The notes beneath the pieces were generated by a model, which did not search any database, was not told the DNA's origin, and saw nothing but the letters and a program-made list of their open reading frames with translations. Of a stretch of DNA of 64,000 nucleotides, positions 49,377-60,700 are shown piece after piece. The first letter of the stretch is position 1, and each line of letters opens with the position of its first letter. The position numbers and the translations under genes were made by a program. This DNA comes from Zoroaster sp. YZ-2022 (taxonomy: Eukaryota; Echinodermata; Asteroidea; Forcipulatida; Zoroasteridae), in assembly GCA_029582265.1 (NCBI GenBank), contig CM055820.1, positions 16,946,485 to 17,010,484 of the forward strand, in the 5' to 3' direction.

Positions 49377-50149
49377 CCCCTGTGGTTCCCACCCCAACTC
49401 CCCCACCTTGAATAAGATTGTTATACCAAGTATGATTGCAATTGATAATGCAGTATTTGATAAGCAAAGCTATAAGTCCTTAAAAGTAGTCGCCTAAATT
49501 ATGCATCTACATGTATACATTTCTGTCCCCAACATGCAACATTTACTTGTTCATTGTATCAATGTTTCTGCTACAGTAAATGTCACTGGCTCTGGCAAAA
49601 CCCTAAACGTGGACCCAACTTTTCGGAGTGACCTCCCAAATTTATCATGAAAATTAACAATGTTCCCACCACCGTTTCAGGATTTTTCTTTTTCCATCAA
49701 AATCTTGAGAAAATGTTCTAACTCTATATGGTGACATGAAAATCTCAAACTGGTCCCTGGGGTCAGTTTTTGACCTTTTCATGGCTGTTACGCATTATGG
49801 TAAATGCCGAGAAGTTTCGGGTTTTTCCCAGAGCGGGTCACAAATATCTGCATAATGCAGATCTCTATACAAATTGAAAACAAGATTTTAACAAAATTTG
49901 CCAGCTTTTATGCATGAATCACCTTGACCTGACTTAATCAAGGTTCAATCATTAGAATTCCAACAAGTGAGAGAAAATTCTTCCAAAATGTAGTTCTAGT
50001 CATAAAAAAAAAAGCTGCATTTATAACAGCTGCAAAAGTTGGCCCATCCCATCAGCTGGGTTTTATGCATGAATCACCTTGACCCTCTCTAACCAAGGTT
50101 ACTCAACCAAATGAGACTAAAGTCCTCAGTTCAGTGATTATTTGTAAGA

Positions 50150-50290
50150 TCTGTACCTTTGCATGGTGATAAGTAAAGACTATTTTTGGTGATACCATGT
50201 AGAAATTCTTTGAGTAGTGATTAGTTCTGAAAAGAACTGGTTGGTTACAATTTGACGTTTCGATCAGTATGCTCTGATCATCTTCATGAC
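50150..50290 (-). repeat. Penelope-like hairpin repeat, copy 10
   Basis: Plus strand has CTTTGCATGGTGATAAGTAA, GTGATACCATGTAGAAATTC, TTAGTTCTGAAAAGAACTGG and TCGATCAGTATGCTCTGATC then ATCTTCA. Confidence 0.82.
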
Positions 50291-50624
50291 CTGTTATATA
50301 TTTATACGTGATAAATTTAATTTAATATATATATATATATGTACATGGTGCGATGATAAAGAAAGTTATGATTGAACTCATTTTCTATAAGGAATATATA
50401 TTTTATCATGGCAGTAATTATTATTAATATAAAATGTGTGCATGGTGGATAATGGTGCTTAATTATTACTAGAATATAGTATTTCATTTTGTTGTTCTTA
50501 TGTCAATTTATCAAAGAGTTGTCACATTTCATCATTACATGTGAAAGGAAAAAGGGTTATGTACAACTTTGGTTAGTACCAGGGCCCAATTGCTAACCAG
50601 GGCCCAAGTTCAGAGTTGCCAAGC

Positions 50625-50755
50625 AAAAAATGTTGCTAGGCAATATAAAAAAAACAGACCACCAGCCAATTGACTCACATTTTGTATGACACTTTGGCTG
50701 GTAACCAACTGCTGCTAAGCAAAGGTTTTTCTGCTTAGCAGCTCTATGAAATTAT
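50625..50755. repeat. GCTTAGCAGC-ended repeat, partial copy
   Basis: ACATTTTGTATGACACTTTG, GCTGGTAACCAAC and CTGCTTAGCAGCTCTATGAA match the element at 57095-57291 in inverted order; its left end is not clear. Confidence 0.55.
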
Positions 50756-51642
50756 TATCTTACTTGGTGTTAAGTTGGGACACTTTATCGGTCATCCTGA
50801 ACAATTATTTTCTTCTGAAGTGCTTTCATTGTAGAGAAATAAGGAATTGGCATTTGGAATTGACAAAAAGTTGTAACAGTTTTATGTAAGACGTGAATAC
50901 CTATTGGATGACCTTACACAAGCTAGTTTTGTTATGTATGATCTCTCGAAACAGAGGGTTGAAAAGAACATAATTATGTTATACCTTGCATTTAAAACCG
51001 TAATGACCATTCTCGTACAGTACTTGGCTAACAGCCAACTCAATTAGAATTTTAGTTTAAACATGTGTCCAGTTCTGTGTATATTGTTGCATTTGTAAAT
51101 TTATGTCAAATAGTATATACCATCAAAATCTAGATGGAAAATATATGGTTGTTTGCAAGGTGGAAAAACCCCTACACATCACTGGCAAATACTTTTTTCT
51201 TTGAAAAGGTTTTGAAAAATTTAAACTATGAAATACGATAAGCTAGAAGCAAAATTCTTAATCAAATTTCAAGAATTGCTATTTAAACTTAAGATAGCAT
51301 ACACACATCTTTGAACAAAATGTAAACATTTAAGAATGATGAAACCACACAAGGTCCTTTAAACAAATACATACTGAAGGTTTTTATTAAATATCTGATG
51401 GTATGTATTCCTATACAGTGAAGCAAAAAGAGTGATATAAAAACTAAATCTTGCAAACTACCCACCTCAACAAAATGATTGATTTTTCTTATATCTACAA
51501 ATGTTTAAGGAAATATTTTGTACGCAATTGTACTTTATTTATCAAGAAATTTTTACTTTTTACAGTTGATTTCATTTGTTTGTTTTTTGTAAGAAACTAT
51601 TGAAATTGGTATTAATCTGTACATTATATGAAATGCAAACAA

Positions 51643-51842
51643 TGGAATTTTTCTCATGAATACAATATTTAAAATTTTTCCGGACTGAAAGATTTAAAAA
51701 TTCTTTCAATTTCAAACGACAGCAACACGCTTCAATTATAATGGCAATTTCTCATGAATACAATATTTAAAATTTTTCCGGACTGAAAGATTTAAAAATT
51801 CTTTCAAAAGACAGCAACACGCTTCAATTATAATGGCAATTT
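51643..51842 (+). repeat. Tandem duplication of about 98 bp
   Basis: TTCTCATGAATACAATATTT and the following TCCGGACTGAAAGATTTAAA and CAGCAACACGCTTCAATTAT occur twice in a row with almost no change; one copy lacks a few bases. Confidence 0.95.
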
Positions 51843-52218
51843 GACATTGGGAGTGTACATGTATCTCAACATTTTTGGAAAATGATACACATTTATCCCA
51901 CAATCACATTGAGACTTAAAAGAACAGAAACAAGGATGACCTCATTTTAACTGCATAATAAATTAAATATGAATGGATAATATGAAGCAACAATAGGTAA
52001 CAGGGTGTGTCATTCACCCCCCCCCCAAGTAATGTCTTTTTCATGAACTTTACAGATTTATCAAATACTAAAAACAATTAGAAACACTCATATCACCCCC
52101 CCCCCCTTAAAACAGTATCCCATTCAGGTCTCTGGGACACTATTAACACTTATTATAAAAATATCCCTCTTTATCAAAATATTAGGACCAAAGCATTTTT
52201 CAGATACGTTCTTTGTTA

Positions 52219-52256
52219 ACAGTTCGCGTCCTGTTGATCATGACGATATTGTCCCT
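52219..52256. mobile_element. Palindromic MITE, right-end fragment
   Basis: TCGCGTCCTGTTGATCATGA and CGATATTGTCCCTTTAA; its final TTAA is also the first TTAA of the next element. Confidence 0.75.
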
Positions 52257-52466
52257 TTAACCAGTTCACGTCGGAGGCCATGTATACACGCAATTTGTTT
52301 TTGCGGATCGGAGAGCGTCTAAACACGCCATACGAAACTCCGGAATATTTGTATGCATGCTCGGAAGTGCCGGCCACCCGCTGTGGAAGCTTAATGTGTA
52401 TGGGAAAAAGAAACCCACCACAGGGGGCCCAGAAAAACTTTTTTATTCCCGACACGAACTGGTTAA
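52257..52466. mobile_element. TTAACCAGTTC-ended MITE, copy 1
   Basis: Left end TTAACCAGTTCACGTCGGAG, right end (reversed) TTAACCAGTTCGTGTCGGGA. TTAA at both borders and short inverted ends suggest a piggyBac-type non-autonomous element. Interior includes CATGTATACACGCAA, shared with copy 2 at 54195-54457 in the opposite orientation. Confidence 0.85.
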
Positions 52467-53657
52467 CGGACACCATTTATCAAACAGGGGAAAAAGAAAG
52501 TTGCATTCAACCAAAACATGTCCAATTCGCAAACTGAGAACAAAAATTTGCGCTCTAGTGATTTAACCAGTTCCTCTGTCTGTGCTTCCATCGTACCATG
52601 GCAAGATCGAAATGAAAAAAAAGGTCATTGGCCTTTGTATATTGCTACAAATTAAATACAAAAAAGGTATACTAAAACAAAAGGAAACAGATTTAAACTA
52701 ATTTTAAAATAATTACATAATCACATGCAAATTAACACCAGGAACAGAACATTTTTTAAATTTTGTACCACGAAATACTGAGAGAAATGAACTATTTAAA
52801 AAAAAACATCTACGGAGCAGCTTCTAAAATCTGCATTTGGGGAAACCTTTTAAAAAAATATATAAATAAAATGTTTGTACAGTACTTTACCAGATTTTGT
52901 TTAAAACTGCTAATTACAGACGACTAGATCAAACAATGCCGAGTTGTCATTGTTTTGTTTTTTAATTGTTTTTCCATTTCAATGATTTTCTTCTGTGTGG
53001 ATGGATCTCCAATTTGTTAAAGAAAGTTGGTGACTGGGTTATTTTTGGTTGTCTAATATTACAACAATTTGTTCTATTTTACATTGTGAACATTGGGTAA
53101 CACTCTAATTTTAAAACATATATTTGAATGCAACTCAACTAAAATTGAAAACAATTTCATGAACTTTAAAAAATATTGCTATTGAATACAATGTGATGAT
53201 TACAAATTAGTAAATAAAGTACTTGATGGTAAAAGTATGTACAATAATTACAAATATAAAAAGTAATTTTGCTAAAAAGCAGTGCTTCCAACAATTGTCC
53301 CTTCATTTGCATGTATTTACATAAGTGATTGTCTTTTCCCCACGCTGGAAATAGTATGTGGGATGTCTGTACAACCATCATCTCATACAATAATCATGTA
53401 GGTAATACATTTGTTTAATTCACCTTGTAGAACCAGAAAGAAGCAGCCAAAACGCGTAATTTTTTATACATATTTGCACGGATGATGTTTAACTAGATGT
53501 CTGTTTACCTACACAAAGTATGCCAGTCAAGACGCAACCTATTCTACAGCACACCACTCCCAAGAACAATGGATTTGGGCCATCCGTGACATTATGTTTC
53601 CACAGACTGATGTGCAAGGTTGTGGATCCTGTGGGTTACTTGCTGGCATGCTAGAGA

Positions 53658-54112
53658 ACGGGGGTGCATTTTCACGACCCTAACCAGAAACTTGTTTCTG
53701 GAGTCATATTCTTGACCAGAAACAAGACGGCATAGCTACGCGAAAACATGAACGTAACCAGAAAATTGTTTTCAGTTTGCGACGTGTTCAATCATCAACG
53801 TTTCTCAAAATATACGGTGTAATTCGAGTTTTTGCAAAATAGAACTTACTCGTGAGTGCCAGTAATAAACTTGAAAGATATACTGGTATATGAACAATCA
53901 TTTCATCATGTTTTAACAAATAATTAACAAAACTTCCCTTACTTTTTACAATCCGCCATCTTGAAACCAAGCGTAACCGATCACAAACTTCGGTTCACGT
54001 TTGGTCAGAACAATGACATCATTGCAACACAACCAAACTCGCGAAAAATGCTTAACCAATGACCGAAGCCCAAACATGTTTCTGGTTACAGACACGAAAA
54101 CGTACCCCTGTA
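53658..54112. mobile_element. Inverted-repeat element of about 455 bp
   Basis: Left end ACGGGGGTGCATTTTCACGA and right end reversed (ACAGGGGTACGTTTTCGTGT) match with scattered changes, both continuing to TAACCAGAAAC. Additional AACCAGAAA motifs lie near the left end. No coding frame. Confidence 0.75.
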
Positions 54113-54194
54113 CTTCACACCCCTGCATTTAATACACACTGCGCTGTAAATACGCCAATAAATGACTCATTGTGCGACTCTCTGCTAGCCTCAG

Positions 54195-54457
54195 TTAACC
54201 AGTTCGCACCGGGAATAAAAAAGTTTTTCCGAACCCCCGTGGCGGCTTTATTTTTACCACACAAACATGAACAATGGTGCTCACCAGAGCATGACCGGGG
54301 AGACCGCGTCTTCCACCGTATGCTTATGGCTCGTTGCCACGTCGACCGGGAATCTATACAAATATTCCCGAGAATCCTGTGGCGTGTTTAGACACTCCGA
54401 TCCGCTGTCCAAAATTTTTTTTGCGTGTATACACGGCCTCCGACTCGAACTGGTTAA
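54195..54457. mobile_element. TTAACCAGTTC-ended MITE, copy 2 (inverted)
   Basis: Starts TTAACCAGTTCGCACCGGGA and ends CGACTCGAACTGGTTAA. GTGTATACACGGCC near the right end matches the left part of copy 1, so it is inserted in the opposite direction. It is about 53 bp longer than copy 1. Confidence 0.85.
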
Positions 54458-54917
54458 CATCCCATTATGTTCTAGAACATAGCAATCAGCGATGAGTGCA
54501 TCACCCATGATGCTCTCAAGCAGGGTATAGCCATACTTGTTACCCATGCTGGTTGTGTCTGCACGTATTTGGAGTACAATAACCATGGACTGGGTTTATA
54601 GCAATCTGGCACACTTTGTGTAGGTATTAGACTTGGAATAAACAAAGCATAAGGTTTAGTAGAATGCGAGCCACACAAAACGGTATGTCACATTTTACAT
54701 TAACATGCGAGGGTTAAGCCTGCAGATGTGATATATGTACAACAGAACGTCACCGTATGGAGTCATTCACAGTAACAATGTAGTTTTACTGTGACCATGA
54801 AATATTGCTATTTCACTTGAGGAAAGGAAACACATTTTTAACAATTCCTGTCATAAATTAATTTTGGCACTTATGTACTGATAAACCAAGCCTCTGAAAT
54901 ATATATATTTTTTTTTC

Positions 54918-55118
54918 TTAAAGGGACAGTATCATTACGATCAGAGCAGATTTTTAACAGGGCATTGAATCGGTGTCCTAGTTTGAGATGAACACAGCGA
55001 CTGAAATTTACTGGCTTATTTATGCAGCAGCAACGGTAATATGACCTTATCATGTGGGGTATTATTTTCAGTCACTGAGTTAATCTATAACTAGCACTCC
55101 GATTCCATGCCCTGTTGA
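54918..55118. mobile_element. Palindromic TTAA MITE, copy 9 (right arm cut)
   Basis: TTAAAGGGACAGTATCATTA at the left and full interior; it stops at GCCCTGTTGATTGTAA, where a tandem duplication starts. Confidence 0.85.
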
Positions 55119-55121
55119 TTG

Positions 55122-55235
55122 TAATGCATCCATACTTTATAAGAATCAAGAGAGATGTACAGAAACCAACCAATGTCTGTAAATGCATCCATACTTTATA
55201 AGAATCAAGATTTATGTATGAAACCAATCTATGAA
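55122..55235 (+). repeat. Tandem duplication of 59 bp
   Basis: AATGCATCCATACTTTATAA, continuing GAATCAAG, occurs at 55123 and 55182, directly at the broken end of the MITE. Confidence 0.9.
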
Positions 55236-57094
55236 AGATTCAGTTTATTTCATGTGTTGTTGGTGCAAGACAATGAAAATGTCTCGGAGGACAAATTAAT
55301 TTTGAAAATAATTTCTTAAATTATGGGTTTTTATCTAGACTACCAGTAGTGTCTAGTAGCTTGACCCTAACTACCCCAAATCCTCCAAAATCCTTCTTCC
55401 TGGTTTTGCCCAATTTTGATGGATTTAGTACCCCAGTGAATAGAGCATGTGGCCATGTCTACCAAATCCATCCAACTCCACCCGGCTGCTGTTTGTTGGA
55501 TTCAGGACTGTGTATAGCCAAGCCGTGGATGCTTTGCATTTGCCACTGTACCAATTCCATCAAAGTCCAACAATTGGGGTACCTTTTTACTGTTGATGTT
55601 GATGGATTTGGGATGGTTTCAAGTAAAAAAAATGCCAAAGTGGTTAGGGTTTAAGGAAATTAGTTCTGTCCTGATGCTGAAAAAATGACAGTGAAATAAC
55701 CAAAACAAAAAAGTATGGTCGAAACATCTATAAGACGCACATGAATAAAGTTCGTTATTTGTGTCTGTGCGCCCAAACTGAGACTGGAACAATACTTACA
55801 TCATAAGGTCCACTTCAATAAAAGTCATATTCAGGTGAAAGACAATCATAACTAAATTGGTCTTGGTGATACTACATTGGTCACGTAAGCCAAACAGTAC
55901 GACAAAACAATACATACAACGATACCAAACAAAAACGACTTCTCAAATTAATTTCTCGATAATCAAAATGACTATTCAACAACTGGCCATCCCTTGATCC
56001 TATCAATTAAAAAAAGAATAAAACAAATGTTATTATTGACAAAATTCCTTCAAACTTTTTACAATTAAAACATTAAAAATTTGGCCCTAAATTGTAGAAC
56101 AAATCATGTATGGTCACATTTCATTCTTAATGAACAACTCACAGTTATTTCAAATACTGCATTGCAGAAAAGATTATCTGCTGTACAAGTAATTTCACGA
56201 CGGGCAAATTTGTAAAAATCGAGGAACTGTTAAGCGGACAATTTTATTTTAAGTATACAATCAGCCAACATACATATGTATATATTGGAAGTTTGGCCAG
56301 GACCCACAAAACTTACTAAGCAACTTTTTACTTTGCTTAGTGCCTCTTGGTCCCATATAATATGGAATACTTCAAATGCAAAGATAATCTTTAAAAACTT
56401 GAACAACCACCTACATGTATCAGTGTTCGTTGATTAGCGCAAAAATACATTTATTTTTGATTGAGATATGAATAAATGTCCAATCGTTGAAAGTAAAAAC
56501 CTTAAAATTTTAATTGTAACTTGTCTCAATATACTAAAAAAAAATCCAGAAAATTGTCCGGAATACAAAAACATGAATCTTTTAAAACCTATAGATAAAA
56601 AAGTGTCCCTCCATTGAAGGAAAACTACCGTCTCTTTCTGTACCATCTATACCATAGGCTAAGATACACATGTGATGTCATATAATCTTCAGATATCCAG
56701 TATCGCGTCTTGACAGAACTCATTGATTCCACTTATTGAACTATCGCCATTTATGAAATGGTGGCCAATCACAGTGTCTACTACACATCACATGACCACC
56801 CAAAGACCAATGGGAAATGCCCAAGCACGTGCGTTCAGTTGTGTGTGTGTGCGTTCAATGACATGCAATACGCATCACGTACACAACGCGCGTTTGTTAA
56901 TATTTTCACTGAAGACGAGCAGGCATTAATTTATGTGTAAAAAGTTACCTTGGAAATCTTCATGTACATGTTGATGCATTCGTATGAAATTTGCATTGGG
57001 TAAAATAAGCCCCGCGTGGCGAGTGTACACATTGTCTTAGGGGCGTGGCTACATCACAAACGGTGATAGGTCAATTGGAGGTGGGGGGGGTGGG

Positions 57095-57291
57095 ATTTCA
57101 TTGAGCTGCTCAGCAGAAATTGTTGCCAAGTAAAGATTTCTGTTAAGCAATTTCAAACTGACAACCAGCCAAAGTGTATACATTTTGTATGGAAGTCTGC
57201 CTGGTAACCGACACAGTCTACTCTGCAAGTTTTTGGTTTTTTTCCTACTATAAAGTAAGCAGGGTTTATCTGCTAAGCAGCTCATTGAAAT
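57095..57291. mobile_element. GCTTAGCAGC-ended foldback MITE
   Basis: ATTTCATTGAGCTGCTCAGC at the left faces GCTAAGCAGCTCATTGAAAT at the right. The interior shares TGTATGGAAGTCTGCCTGGT with the 50625 copy. It lies in the likely 3' UTR side of the MAGI-like gene. Confidence 0.8.
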
Positions 57292-57404
57292 AAACTCATC
57301 GTTCTTCAGACCTCAACTCAACCAAGATGGAGGCCACATGCCTGAAGTTGCAGTCGGTGTGCTGATGAACCTCAAATCGCTCGGTCTGACATTTCAAATA
57401 TGTG

Positions 57405-57650
57405 ACCCGCTCCATCGAAATGAGGAATGTCCCCCAACACACGTTTCCGTGTAATGGACTTCCAAAGTTCACAAAACGTGCATGACTGCATTATTACATT
57501 ATCAATTTATCACATCCTAACACGGGAATGAAATGAACCAAAAAATGAATGTTTGGCATCATCAGAAAGCCCATTAAATTCTCTTCAAGTTGATATCCAT
57601 ATCTCAAAATGTGAAATTTGGGGGACATTCCTCATTTCGATGAAGCGGGT
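57405..57650. mobile_element. Foldback element with about 33-bp inverted ends
   Basis: ACCCGCTCCATCGAAATGAG and then GAATGTCCCCCAA at the left is matched in reverse by TTGGGGGACATTCC and CATTTCGATGAAGCGGGT at the right, with one mismatch. Length is 246 bp and it lies 130 bp from the MAGI-like stop codon, so it may be transcribed in the 3' UTR. Confidence 0.85.
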
Positions 57651-57696
57651 GCTGAATTCCAACATTTTTCAACGCATACTGAGTCGGGGCTCTCTG

Positions 57697-57745
57697 GGAT
57701 GGTGATGATGATGATGACGATGTTGATGATGATGACGACGGCCAA
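57697..57745. repeat. GAT/GAC trinucleotide tract
   Basis: Imperfect GATGATGATGACGATG repeat just downstream of the MAGI-like stop. A second one (57859-57896) is inside the coding exon and encodes the histidine run. Confidence 0.9.
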
Positions 57746-57778
57746 GCTGGTCTCAAGCAAACCGTTGCTTAGGGTACC

Positions 57779-60700
57779 TCAATATCTCATTCCTCTGGGG
57801 AGGCTGCGATATGACCAGCTCGTATCAAACTTCTCTTCTCTATGTTGATGATCTCTACGATGATGATGATGGTGGTGGTGGTGATGATGTTGATGAGAGG
57901 GACCGTGATGCAGCGCCTGGTCTGCACTCTGAAGAGACGAGTTGGAAACGGTCATCGGAGCATTCTTGAACATCCCACCTCTTGGTCCATCTGATAAAAC
58001 AAGATGAAACAAACCAAGTTACACATACGTGTGATATTAAATGTCCTGTCTTGCTTATGCTGTTAAGTATAGACTTATCTGTTTTAATGTATGCCTCTAT
58101 CACTAGAGTGGTACCATATGGTGCATTAAGCATTTGTTTCTCTACACACTCTGGTGTCGAAATGATTGAATGAAAGCAAAAGGTGCAATGTGTTTCCACT
58201 ACAGTAATGGCGACACAATATACATTTATCTGTTAACGAATAAAATAAGACAAGAAAAGCAAGTTTAAGAAATAAGTCGCCAACTGGTATTTTTTTATTT
58301 TTTTATTTATTTATTTATTTTTTTTAAATGAAAGGTTGCCATAACACAAGGCTCTTAAAATGCCACTCAAAGTGCAGACTAGAATTCGAGAAGGGGGGGG
58401 GGAAGAATAAAAAATATATAAATAAATACGTAAATAAAAATTGAAAATTTCGCTCAAAAGTTGATATTTGCTGTTACCTGACGCTCTTCCGTCAATACTT
58501 TCAATGTACGCACACTGCAGTGGTGCCATGTTGCATCAAGCAATCGTTTTTCTATACAGTCCAGTGTTTCTTTGACCAATGCTGTGTTTTTAATTTGACA
58601 AGGTGCCCACGAATTGCATATTTATGAGTGCAAGCAACACGCGCAATGCGGTACCACTGAAGTAATGGAGACACTATATACATTTATCTGTTATGTTTTT
58701 TTAGTATCTAAAACTAATAGCCAACGTTGTATCTTCCACAACTGGTGAAGTCTACATAAACATTGAACATGCCGTGTAGTATGCAAGCACATTAACTCTC
58801 CTACTCTAGCTGCACTTTAGTGGGAAGTAGCTACAGAGGTTAAAACCAGTCAACTGCCCGTTTTGACTGTTGACCCAAATGTGCACACATGGGGAATTTT
58901 TGACTCGTTTTTTTCACTGTCATTTTGACCACCCTCAACAATAACCAGAGAATGCTTTTACCAGTCAAAAACGGTCGATTAATTTTGACCTGTAAATGTA
59001 TTTACTACGAATAAGGTTCGACAGTGTTCGACTTTTCAGTGCACTATATATACCTTGGCAAGTATATCAACATCTTGACTGATTTTGACCCTTGTAGTAG
59101 TAGGAGGGTTAATGGGAATAATAGATTGAACATTTAATACATAGATCATGCAGAATGTCTTTCATGTCCTGTCAGAATAAAATTTAAAAAAACATTTTTA
59201 AAGTGTAACATCAAATAAGACTTAATAAGACATGAGACATGCAGTGGGACATTTTAATACTTAGGTCGCTGACTCTGTATTGGAGTCTCTGATTACACAG
59301 ATGACACATAACATGTACTATTCTAATATCATATGGCAGCCATCTCAACATAAGACTTGCAGAAAAAAAAATACAAGTCCTAGCTACTGCTGCATTCCCA
59401 ATAACCTTTTCATTGTAAAGTTAATGAGTCGTGAACTGAGAAAGTTGACTTGAGCTCACAACTTTGAAGTCCGATGCGCAAGCACAACAACTTATTACAA
59501 GTCGTGAACACAAGATGCATGATGTGATTGGCATGCAATCAATGTCGTACATTTTGGAGTTCTGACAAAGACAGCAGCAGCAGAATCAAAAGCCTGCACA
59601 CGTGTATGCCGACTGAACACTTGTAAACCAACATGCCATGAAGGAAGCAAACTGTTTTCATTTCTTTAAAAACCAAATATCTGTCCGTTTTTTGGGGAAC
59701 AAACGGAAGGGGACATAAATGTAACTATTCAGCTGATCCATATGCATGTAAATCTTACTCTGGGGGGGGGGGGGGATAACTACTAATTCATTTGTGATGT
59801 GAAAGACAAAACTACTGAAGCAATCAAATGCAGCATTGTGACAAGAGTGCTAATAATAAGGTGGTAAGCAGCAGTGCTCGTCTCAAACTAAAAGTGTAAA
59901 CAAACAACAGTAGATACTTGAAAAGATACCCAAAAAAAGGGAGGGGAAATTTCTCGGTTTCCATGAAAATTACCCCCGATTATAAGAACATATTGACACT
60001 TAAAATACACTGTGTGCACACTATGCGGATACAGTGGTGCATGAAATATATATACAACGATAACAGACAATACAAAGTTCAACTAAATATAAAGCACAAC
60101 TAGTTAAAATAGCATCTCTGCTACAGAGAGAAAATACAGAATTGGTTAGAAACTGACACAGTGATACATAACAAAAACGAAAAACGACTGCTCAGACTTT
60201 GTTCCCGGTAACTTAAAGTTGACCCAAGTTTACATTCCACATTATTATTATCATGATGAAACTCAAATCTTCATTCAGCTAAATCAAAGATGTTTAGTTA
60301 TTACACTCTACACATAAGCATCAAGAAAGGCCGATGGTCCACGTCCACTGTAGGATAGGTGACCATCGTTAGTGGTGTGGTTTAACAAAAGTAACAAATC
60401 CGGAAAAATGGGTATTGGATATCCCTTTGGTCTAGAGGACAAAGCCCCCCTGAACCTCCTGGATGTTTAATTTGGGAGAATTTACAGACTCTCCACATCC
60501 CCACGAACAAGAAACTAGAGCTTTGGACACAATACAGGCTACTTCTTTCTTTCCTTGGTGGCTACTTCTCTTATTTCAAGAAAATTTTGAGGCAAAGGGA
60601 GATTTAAAAAAAAAAAATCCTGAAATCAGAAAAAAAAAATTCCTGAGGAATCACAGGCCTGCATTGTTTGATGTTCTTCATACTAAGACCAATTAATACA

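Larger units (their letters stand above)
48677..57778. other. Long gene-free stretch between AGPAT and the MAGI-like gene (tail to tail)
   Basis: Both genes point into this 9-kb interval, so it must hold their 3' UTRs and then intergenic DNA. It contains the repeats listed separately and much AT-rich DNA. No exon of another gene could be supported. TA microsatellite at 50322-50341; C runs at 52018-52026 and 52097-52106. Confidence 0.6.

Noticed and set aside
58478..58514. 37-bp candidate exon (CAYIESIDGRAS) between the two MAGI-like exons
   Set aside because: Good acceptor and donor, but spliced after the PDZ exon (phase 1) it meets a stop at once; it may be a decoy or belong to another isoform.
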